Part shown: positions 7,162 to 13,415 of the stretch, in pieces
Position numbering within the stretch: the first letter of the stretch is position 1
How the letters are laid out: the number at the start of each line of letters is the position of its first letter
Position numbers and translations under genes: made by a program
From: JAAYAY01 sp964429355
Lineage (GTDB): Bacteria; Planctomycetota; Planctomycetia; Pirellulales; Thermoguttaceae
DNA: 14,601 bases
Direction: 5' to 3'
Assembly: GCA_964429355.1 (NCBI GenBank)
Contig: CAYSCH010000245.1
Location: 1-14,601 of the forward strand
Notes under the pieces: model-generated
What the model was told of the DNA's origin: nothing
Databases searched by the model: none
Seen by the model: the letters and a program-made list of their open reading frames with translations, nothing else

Positions 7162-7237
7162 GGTCCCTCGCCGCCGAACGGGATCTGAATCTCAAACAGA
7201 TGTTCCACTTCAAAGTCCCTTGCGGCGGCGCGGGACC
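7162..7237 (+). promoter_or_regulatory. Long inverted repeat / structured leader between cobL and the deacetylase gene
   Basis: Positions 7162-7175 pair with 7224-7237 at 13 of 14 positions (GGTCCC-t-CGCCGCC with GGCGGCG-c-GGGACC). Inside, GAAC (7176-7179) pairs with GTTC (7202-7205), and ATCTG (7183-7187) with CAGAT (7197-7201). A competing hairpin can form between GTCCC (7215-7219) and GGGAC (7232-7236), which would break the outer stem. There is no T-tract, so it is not a plain terminator. It ends 29 nt before the downstream ATG. It may be a cis-acting RNA, an attenuator or an mRNA-processing site. Confidence 0.45.
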
Positions 7238-7266
7238 TGGCTGTTCAACGGGCTTCTCGGTTGGAG

Positions 7267-8019
7267 ATGGAAGATCAACTTGACGTCATCGCGGTCGGGG
7301 CGCATCCGGACGACGTAGAAATCGGTTGCGGCGGCACGGTCGCGCGGCTGGCCGAGCAGGGATATCGCGTGGGGATCATCGACCTGACCGACGGCGAGCC
7401 GACGCCGAATTCTCCGGGGCCTGAGGTGAGACTGGCCGAGGCCCGGAGGGCGGCCGAGATTCTCGGGGCTGTTGTGCGAGTCACCCTGCCCTTGCCGAAT
7501 CGCCGGCTGTTCGACGGTTTCGACGCTCGCGTTGCCCTGGCCAAAGAGTTTCGCAGATATCGCCCGCAACTGGTGCTCGGACTGGGAACAAGCACCCCGA
7601 CGGCCTCGCCCGATCACTATCAGGCGATGCTGATCACGGAGGCGGCCGTGTTCTACTCGCGGTTGACGAAATGGCCGGAACACTTTGGTCCGCTGGAGCC
7701 GCACGCGATTTCTGTCTTCATGCGCTACTTTCTGGCGTTCCGGTCGCTCTCGCCGCCCGGTGAAAATGCGATCGTCAACGACATCGGCTCGACGCTCGAG
7801 AAGAAGATCGCTGCGGTGGAGGCCTACAAGACCCAGTTCCCGCCGGAGAAGAGGCCCCTGTTCGATCGCATCCGGACGTACAATCGCCAGCAGGGAATGG
7901 CGGCCGGTTTCGAGGCAGGGGAGGTGCTGGCCCACACGGCAACGCTGGGAACACGGGATCTGATGGGGTTGCTGTTCGAGGTCCACAAACCGAGTTTCCC
8001 GCCGATCGCCGAGCATTGA
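7267..8019 (+). CDS. PIG-L family N-acetylglucosamine deacetylase, BshB1-like
   Basis: A 250-aa LmbE/PIG-L zinc hydrolase. The family removes the acetyl group from N-acetylglucosaminyl conjugates; the closest group by eye is BshB1, which deacetylates GlcNAc-malate in bacillithiol synthesis. The motif GAHPDDVEIGCGG is at 11-23, with His13 and Asp16 as predicted zinc ligands. The second motif is SPDH (114-117), where His117 would be the third ligand, but the usual first His of HPDH is Ser114. IIDLTDGEPTP (38-47) and the final ATLGTRDLMGLLFEVHKPS also fit the BshB1 pattern. The ATG at 7267 was preferred over the in-frame TTG at 7261, although the ribosome binding site is poor for both. It shares its strand with cobL, and the next gene starts 25 bp after its stop. 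Bacillithiol production by this organism is an inference. Confidence 0.85.
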   Translation: MEDQLDVIAVGAHPDDVEIGCGGTVARLAEQGYRVGIIDLTDGEPTPNSPGPEVRLAEARRAAEILGAVVRVTLPLPNRRLFDGFDARVALAKEFRRYRPQLVLGLGTSTPTASPDHYQAMLITEAAVFYSRLTKWPEHFGPLEPHAISVFMRYFLAFRSLSPPGENAIVNDIGSTLEKKIAAVEAYKTQFPPEKRPLFDRIRTYNRQQGMAAGFEAGEVLAHTATLGTRDLMGLLFEVHKPSFPPIAEH

Positions 8020-8044
8020 CGGGCGATGATGAGGAGAGCCAGGC

Positions 8045-8506
8045 GTGACAAGACATCTACGGGTAGTGGTTGCCCTGGCGGCCTGCTTTCCGGCCATGCT
8101 GTGCTTGGGAGCAGAAGCCGATAACTCCCAGGCTGGCGCCGTCACCTCGATCGGCATGCGTATGATTCGTATCGAGCCGGGCTCGTATCGGATGGGTTCG
8201 GAATTGGGCGACTGGGATGAACTGCCCGTGCATGAAGTGGCGATCACCCATCCCTACTGGATCGGCGCCACCGAGGTGACCAACGCGCAATACGAACAGT
8301 TCGATCCGGACCATAAGAAGGTGCGCGGCAAGCTGGGTTTTTCCAACGACGACGATGAAGCGGTCGTATTCGTCTCCTGGCAGGAGGCAGTGGACTTCTG
8401 CCGCTGGTTGAGCGAGAAGGATGGAAAGCCTTATCGGTTGCCGACGGAGGCGGAGTGGGAATACGCTTGCCGGGCCGGGACGACGACCCCGTTCGGATCT
8501 CGGTGA
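8045..8506 (+). pseudogene. Truncated secreted FGE/SUMF1-domain protein (5' part of a chimera)
   Basis: A GTG start at 8045 has GAGGAG (8031-8036) 8 nt upstream. The product opens with a signal peptide (about residues 1-23, hydrophobic core VVVALAACFPAMLCL). The N-terminal half of a formylglycine-generating-enzyme (SUMF1/EgtB/PvdO) fold follows: MIRIEPGSYRMGSE, a GATEVTNAQYEQF segment, VSWQEAVDFCRWLSEKDGK and LPTEAEWEYACRAGTTTPF. It then breaks off at the TGA at 8504-8506. The second half of the domain, which carries the active-site region and the usual Gly-Asn-Val-Trp-Glu-Trp signature, is missing. Immediately after, the +1 frame gives the end of a sialidase-like protein, so this looks like the 5' half of a larger gene with an internal deletion. 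The stump is very unlikely to be a working enzyme. Confidence 0.8.
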
Positions 8507-8930
8507 GAACTGGACCTATCGTGCCAGTCCGTTCTTACCGATCGGCGGCGGACAACGGCTCGTCGTGCTGCGACTGCAGGAGGGGCCGATTGTGCTGTGT
8601 TCGTTTGGTAGCAAAGTCCGTTTCCGCGACGCTGCCGGCAAGGAACAAGTCGGTTCCGGGCTGTTCGCCGCCCTGTCCGTCGACGAGGGTGAGACCTGGG
8701 AGGTCAAGCGGCTGATCAGTGACGATCGGCCGGCTCGCACGGTGAATGGCGGAGGAAACACGGGCACGTTCACCATGAGTCCCCTTTCGGCGGAGCCACG
8801 AGGCTACATGTCGATTTGCCAGGCAGCCAACGGCGTGATTCACCTGATTTCCTCGAAGCAGCACTACGCATTCAACCTGGCGTGGCTGAACCGTCCCTTT
8901 CAGGCTGATGCAGTATCCCAATCGGAGTGA
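8493..8930 (+). pseudogene. C-terminal sialidase-like fragment (3' part of the chimera)
   Basis: From codon TCG at 8493 the frame reads SDLGENWTYRASPFLPIGGG, then QRLVVLRLQEGP, GLFAALSVDEGETWEVKRL, GYMSICQAANGVIHLISSKQ and HYAFNLAWLNRPF, stopping at 8928-8930. These are typical of the last blades of BNR/sialidase-like beta-propellers, with two Asp-box-like segments (SDLGENW, SVDEGETW). There is no start codon or ribosome binding site of its own, and the first two thirds of a propeller are absent. The frame is +1 relative to the FGE stump, and the two overlap by 14 bp. From memory, planctomycetes have secreted proteins that join an FGE-like domain to a sialidase domain; a single internal deletion in such a gene would give this arrangement. 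Confidence 0.75.
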
Positions 8931-10387
8931 CACCCCTGAACCGCTCGCCGAGAGATCAAAAGGTACTTCCACGGCTCTCCGCTGCGCTCTTGATTGCGTC
9001 GCTGCTCGGCCAGGCTGCGACGGGATCCGGGGCGACTGGATGTGATGGCATGGTGGAGGGGGAGGTTGCCTTTCACGCTGGCGAACGACAAGTCACGGAT
9101 GCTCCGCACGGGCATATCCTCACGAATACCGGCGTGTGGTCGGCCGACGGCCATTGGATCGCCTATGATGTGCGGAGCGATCCGGCCGGGAATGTCTTTG
9201 ACGGATCCCGGATCGAACGTGTTCACGTCACCAAGGGCAGGACTGAGACGCTCTACGAGTCGACTCGTGGCGCCTGCTGTGGAGTCGTTACTGCATCGCC
9301 CCTGGACGATCGGGTCGTATTCATTCACGGGCCGGAAGACCCAACAACCGAGTGGAGCTACGGGGCGTGGCATCGGCGGGGAGTGGTGGTTCATGGCGAC
9401 TCGCCCGAGGGAGCGAAGAACCTCGACGCCCGTGATGTGACGCCGCCTTTTACGCCGGGGGCGCTGCGGGGTGGAAGCCACGTCCACACGTTCTCCGGGG
9501 ACGGGAAGTGGATTGCGTTCACCTATGAGGACCATGTCCTGGCCGAACTTGGAGATGGCGGCGGACACGACCTGAATCAGCGGAACATCGGCGTGAGCGT
9601 GCCGGCGGGCCCGGTTGCAGTCACACGAAACCATCCGCGGAACCATGACGGTTCCCATTTCACGGTGCTCGTCACCCGGACGGTCAATCATCCGCGGCCC
9701 GGCTCGGACGAAATCAACCGGGCATTCGAAGACGGCTGGGTTGGAACCGGAGGCTACCTGAAGCCGGATGGAACACGGCAACGGCGAGCCATCGCTTTTC
9801 AGGGGCAGGTTGTTGCCCGTAACGGCCAGCCGCTCAGCGAGGTTTTTCTGGTCGACCTGCCCGAAGATCTGACTTCCGTCGGAGCTGCTCCGCTGGAGGG
9901 CACGACGACGACGCGGCCGGCCCCGCCGCAAGGCGCGGCGCAGAGGCGTCTGACGTTCACGGCCGAGCAGAAGCATCCGGGCATCCAGGGGCCGCGGCAC
10001 TGGCTGCGGAGTTCGCCGGACGGCTCGCGGATCGCTTTCCTGATGAAAGACGACGCCGGGATCGTGCAGATCTGGCTGGTTTCTCCCAACGGCGGCGAGC
10101 CCAGGCAACTGACGCACAACAACCGTGACATCGGATCGGCGTTTACCTGGAGCCCTGACGGTCGTTGGATCGCGCACACCATGGATGATTGCGTCTGCGT
10201 CACCAATACCCGTTCGGGCCAGTCCTATCGGCTTACCCCGTCGTCAGACAAAGATCATGCCCCGCGCCCGGAAGCTTGTGTCTTCTCGCCCGACGGGAAA
10301 CAGATCGCTTATGTTCGCCCGGTCACAAGCCGGGGTGAAACCTGGAATCAGATCTTCGTACTCACCCTTGAAGGAACTGAATCATGA
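8927..10387 (+). CDS. Secreted DUF3748 beta-propeller protein, YidR-like
   Basis: A 486-aa protein with an N-terminal signal peptide (basic RSPRDQKVLPR, then the hydrophobic core LSAALLIASLLGQAATG). The mature part begins with the pattern I recall from E. coli YidR (DUF3748): HGHILTNTGVWSADGHWIAYD, SRIERVHV, GVVTASPLDDRVVFIHGPED and AWHRRGVVV. WD40/TolB-like propeller blades are seen again near the C-terminus (LRSSPDGSRIAFLMKDD, FTWSPDGRWIAHTMDD, FSPDGKQIAYVRP). No enzyme activity is established for the family. The GTG start at 8927 overlaps the TGA of the preceding sialidase fragment (GTGA), and its own stop overlaps the next ATG (ATGA), so it belongs to one operon with sialidase genes. The ribosome binding site is weak, as expected for a coupled start. 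A role in glycan processing or binding is inferred from context only. Confidence 0.82.
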   Translation: MTPLNRSPRDQKVLPRLSAALLIASLLGQAATGSGATGCDGMVEGEVAFHAGERQVTDAPHGHILTNTGVWSADGHWIAYDVRSDPAGNVFDGSRIERVHVTKGRTETLYESTRGACCGVVTASPLDDRVVFIHGPEDPTTEWSYGAWHRRGVVVHGDSPEGAKNLDARDVTPPFTPGALRGGSHVHTFSGDGKWIAFTYEDHVLAELGDGGGHDLNQRNIGVSVPAGPVAVTRNHPRNHDGSHFTVLVTRTVNHPRPGSDEINRAFEDGWVGTGGYLKPDGTRQRRAIAFQGQVVARNGQPLSEVFLVDLPEDLTSVGAAPLEGTTTTRPAPPQGAAQRRLTFTAEQKHPGIQGPRHWLRSSPDGSRIAFLMKDDAGIVQIWLVSPNGGEPRQLTHNNRDIGSAFTWSPDGRWIAHTMDDCVCVTNTRSGQSYRLTPSSDKDHAPRPEACVFSPDGKQIAYVRPVTSRGETWNQIFVLTLEGTES

Positions 10388-12009
10388 AAGCGACACCGTG
10401 GAGTTCGTGCGTGGCGGCCCTGTTGCTGGCCGCAGTCGTCCAGGCCGCCGAGCCGAAATTCTCCAAGGTTCCGGGCACGATCATCACCCACTCGCCCGCT
10501 TCAACGAAAGTCTACATCGGCTCGCCGGGAATCGCGGTACTGAAGGACGGCACCTACCTGACGAAGTGCGATGAGTTCGGGCCGGGAACGACGGAGCACA
10601 CCAGTGCGGTCACGAACGTGTTTCGCTCCGAGGATCGCGGCAATTCCTGGAAACGGGTGGCACGGATCGACGGCCTGTTCTGGGCGTGTATCTTTACCCA
10701 CCAAGATGCTGTTTACCTGCTGGGAACAACGCATCATCACGGCCGGATCGTGGTGATGCGGTCCGACGACGGCGGCAGCACCTGGACCTCGCCCACCGAC
10801 GGCGAACACGGCCTGCTAACCGCCGAAGGCGAGTACCACACGGCGCCGATGCCGGTCGTGGAGCACGACGGCCGGCTGTGGCGGGCCTGCGAGGACGCCA
10901 TGGGAGGACTCCGGTGGGGGGAACGCTACCGGGCGCGAATGCTCAGCATCCCGCTGGACGCCGACCTCCTCAAGGCCGAGAACTGGACCCTCAGCGAACC
11001 GCTCGCCCGCGATCCGCAGTGGCTAGCGGGCGAGTTCGGCGGCTGGCTCGAGGGAAACGCCGTCGTCACGCCCGAAGGAGAGATGGTAAATATTCTGCGG
11101 GTGGCCTGCGACGAGGGTGGCAAGGCGGCGATCGTGCACGTCAGCAAGGATGGGAAGAAGTTGAGCTTCGATCCAGGCAAGGACTTCATCGATTTTCCGG
11201 GCGGGGCGAAGAAATTCTCGATCCGCTACGACGCGAAGAGCAAAGCCTACTGGACACTGTCCAACCCGGTGATGCCCTGCCACGCGGGAGAAGCCAAGGC
11301 GGCTTCCATCCGAAATACGCTGGCCTTGATGCGGTCGGTGGATCTCCGGAACTGGGAGATCCGGTGCCTCCTGATCTACAACCCGCAGGTGCCGAATCAC
11401 GGATTCCAGTATCCGGACTGGTTGTTCGAGGGGAACGACATCGTCGCAGCGGTTCGCACGGCCTTCGACGACGGTCTGGGAGGTGCTCACAACGCCCACG
11501 ACGCCAACTTCCTCACGTTTCACCGATTTGCCAATTTCCGCGATCTGAAGATGGCCGACTCGGTCGTGGATCCCAAGAGGATGGAACCGGATCCCAAGGC
11601 GCGGATCGAGACACCGGAAGTGACGATCGAGGGACAGCGGTTCGAACCGGGCACGCTGGCCGACGACGAGCTTGCCTACTCCAATCGCAAGTACGTTTGG
11701 AAAGGAGTACCGAGCCGCCTGGCCGGATGGCAGTACACTCGCACCGGGGGCGGTGTGCGTGCGGCCGTCAAGGTGACGGTCAAACGCGACACGACGCTCC
11801 TGGCCGCAACCGCGAAGGCGTCGGTCTCGGCATTTGCCGGATGGACTCCCACCGGCGAAACATTCCAGTACACCGATCAGAACCCCACGACGATGGCGGT
11901 TCTGGAACGTGACGTTCGCGCCGGTGAGACGATCCGGGTGCCGCAGGGCAACTGGACGGGTACCCTCGTGCTGCTGCCGCCTGAAACGCGGCCACAATCC
12001 GGCAGGTGA
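10384..12009 (+). CDS. Secreted sialidase-like (BNR) protein
   Basis: A 541-aa exported protein. The signal peptide (1-22, core VAALLLAAVVQA) is followed by a sialidase-type beta-propeller: VYIGSPGIAVLKDGTYL (43-59) and two good Asp boxes, SEDRGNSW (82-89) and SDDGGSTW (127-134). A C-terminal beta domain follows from about residue 400. The canonical GH33 FRIP/RIP arginine motif near the N-terminus is not seen; the equivalent place has YIGSP. So sialic acid release is possible but not shown, and another glycosidase or lectin role is open. The ATG at 10384 overlaps the preceding TGA, with AAGGA about 8 nt upstream. It ends 182 bp before the aldolase gene. Its substrate is probably an extracellular or periplasmic glycan, by context. 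Confidence 0.85.
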   Translation: MKATPWSSCVAALLLAAVVQAAEPKFSKVPGTIITHSPASTKVYIGSPGIAVLKDGTYLTKCDEFGPGTTEHTSAVTNVFRSEDRGNSWKRVARIDGLFWACIFTHQDAVYLLGTTHHHGRIVVMRSDDGGSTWTSPTDGEHGLLTAEGEYHTAPMPVVEHDGRLWRACEDAMGGLRWGERYRARMLSIPLDADLLKAENWTLSEPLARDPQWLAGEFGGWLEGNAVVTPEGEMVNILRVACDEGGKAAIVHVSKDGKKLSFDPGKDFIDFPGGAKKFSIRYDAKSKAYWTLSNPVMPCHAGEAKAASIRNTLALMRSVDLRNWEIRCLLIYNPQVPNHGFQYPDWLFEGNDIVAAVRTAFDDGLGGAHNAHDANFLTFHRFANFRDLKMADSVVDPKRMEPDPKARIETPEVTIEGQRFEPGTLADDELAYSNRKYVWKGVPSRLAGWQYTRTGGGVRAAVKVTVKRDTTLLAATAKASVSAFAGWTPTGETFQYTDQNPTTMAVLERDVRAGETIRVPQGNWTGTLVLLPPETRPQSGR

Positions 12010-12191
12010 TTGACGGGCACGCGGGCCGACTGGCTCAGGAAGGTTAGTCAAGCACAATGGCGACATCCCGCCGCCATGAGATACAGATCGCTTGGAGACT
12101 GTGGATACACGAGAGTACCAGCCAGCCGAAGGAGCCGGTGAAATATCGTCTCCTCGGAACCGGCACAGCAACTTCAGTCAGGAAACGGAAC

Positions 12192-13181
12192 ATGAGTCTG
12201 AGTGTGTTTGAGGCAGAGAAAATGAGCGTCGCTCCGTGCGGCGACAACCTTCCCCGTCCCTTGCGTGGCATCGTGCCGCCCATGGTCACTCCGCTGGCCG
12301 ACCGCGACCGGCTCGACCATGCTGGCCTGGAACGGCTGATCGAGCACATGATTGCCGGGGGAATCCACGGGCTGTTCATTCTCGGCACAACCGGCGAGGG
12401 GCCCAGCCTGAGCTACCGGCTGCGCCAGGAACTGATCGAAAGGACCTGCCGTCAGGTCGCCGGGCGGATTCCGGTACTGGTGGGCGTGACCGACACGGCC
12501 TTCGTGGAGTCGGTCAACCTTGCCAATCAGGCGGCCGCGGCCGGTGCAGCGGCGGCGGTATTCTCGTCGCCTTACTATCTGCCCCCGGGCCAACCGGAGC
12601 TGATGGAGTATGTGACGCACCTTGTGGAAGAGATGCCGCTGCCTGTCTTTCTCTACAACATGCCGAGCCTGACCAAGACGACTTTTGGCCTGGACCTGCT
12701 TGCCGAGGCGGTGCAAATGCCGCAAATCGCCGGGCTGAAGGACAGTTCGGGGGACCTGGACTATTTTCGTCAGGCCGTTGCGATCGCGAAGACTCGCCCC
12801 GATTTCGCGGTGCTCGTGGGCCCTGAAGAGATCCTCACCGAGGCGATGGAGGCCGGGGGCCACGGCGGCGTGTGTGGCGGGGCAAACCTTCGGCCCAGGG
12901 TGATGGTCCAACTTTATGAGGCCCTCGTGGCGGGCGACATGGTGAAGGCGGCCAGACTCCAGGCAGACGTGATCCGCCAGAGCGATCTCCTGTATAGGAT
13001 CGGCCGTCACAGTTCCTCGATTATCAAAGGGCTGAAATGCGCCTTGTCCTGCCTGGGGATCTGCGACGACTCCATGGCAGAACCGTTCCACCGGTTCAAT
13101 CCACCCGAGCGGGAGCGGGTCAGGGAGGTCCTGAGGGAACTGGGCGAGCTCGAAATTCCGGTCGAAATCTCTCCTCAATAG
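12192..13181 (+). CDS. DapA/NanA superfamily (class I) aldolase/lyase
   Basis: A 329-aa TIM-barrel enzyme of the dihydrodipicolinate synthase / N-acetylneuraminate lyase superfamily. Signatures are GTTGEGPSLS with Thr66-Thr67, YNMP with catalytic Tyr155, and GLKDSSGD with Schiff-base Lys183. Pyruvate is the expected common substrate or product. In true DapA the Tyr motif is YNxPSRT, where the Arg binds the lysine-pathway substrate; here it is YNMPSLTK, with Leu instead. That argues against lysine synthesis and for a sugar-acid aldolase, such as a sialic acid lyase or a 2-keto-3-deoxy-sugar aldolase. The ATG at 12192 has AGGA (12180-12183) 8 nt upstream; the frame is open to 12057, and another ATG is at 12222. 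Its place between a sialidase-like gene and L-fucose isomerase supports a catabolic role. The exact substrate is unknown. Confidence 0.88.
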   Translation: MSLSVFEAEKMSVAPCGDNLPRPLRGIVPPMVTPLADRDRLDHAGLERLIEHMIAGGIHGLFILGTTGEGPSLSYRLRQELIERTCRQVAGRIPVLVGVTDTAFVESVNLANQAAAAGAAAAVFSSPYYLPPGQPELMEYVTHLVEEMPLPVFLYNMPSLTKTTFGLDLLAEAVQMPQIAGLKDSSGDLDYFRQAVAIAKTRPDFAVLVGPEEILTEAMEAGGHGGVCGGANLRPRVMVQLYEALVAGDMVKAARLQADVIRQSDLLYRIGRHSSSIIKGLKCALSCLGICDDSMAEPFHRFNPPERERVREVLRELGELEIPVEISPQ

Positions 13182-13360
13182 CCGGAATGGTCTGGCCGAA
13201 CAGAACGGTGTGGCCTTGAGAACAATCCAGAGACTTCGTCAGCGACCCCTGCATCCACCTTTTGGGTTGATGACGTAAGTACGGGTACCTCGGCGGTTTC
13301 CCCGCTTCTCGTACTCCGCCACTCCGCCAGCCGACACTTCCGTTCCGTCTCCCGAACCGC

Positions 13361-13366
13361 TATATT
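13361..13366 (+). promoter_or_regulatory. Possible -10 box of the fucose isomerase gene
   Basis: TATATT (5 of 6 matches to TATAAT) lies 50 bp before the GTG start, in a stretch otherwise free of genes. The best -35 with a 17-bp spacer, TTCCGT at 13338-13343, is poor. An activator-dependent promoter would fit, but this is weak evidence. Confidence 0.28.
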
Positions 13367-13415
13367 CGCCGTATCGTCCAGTTCTTCGACTGTCTTGATT
13401 GGAAGGAATACCACC

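Noticed and set aside
8480..8510. Programmed +1 frameshift between the FGE and sialidase frames.
   Set aside because: A shift would join the frames but not restore the missing half of the FGE fold or the missing propeller blades; a deletion explains both.
8900..10177. 425-codon minus-strand open frame opposite the DUF3748 gene.
   Set aside because: The plus strand encodes a recognisable propeller with signal peptide; the opposite frame shows no motif.
10686..11912. 408-codon plus-strand frame inside the sialidase-like gene.
   Set aside because: It lies in an alternative frame of a well supported gene and is an Arg/Gly-rich shadow.
12010..12191. TTGACG at 12010-12015 as a -35 box for the aldolase gene.
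   Set aside because: No acceptable -10 box lies 16-19 bp downstream.
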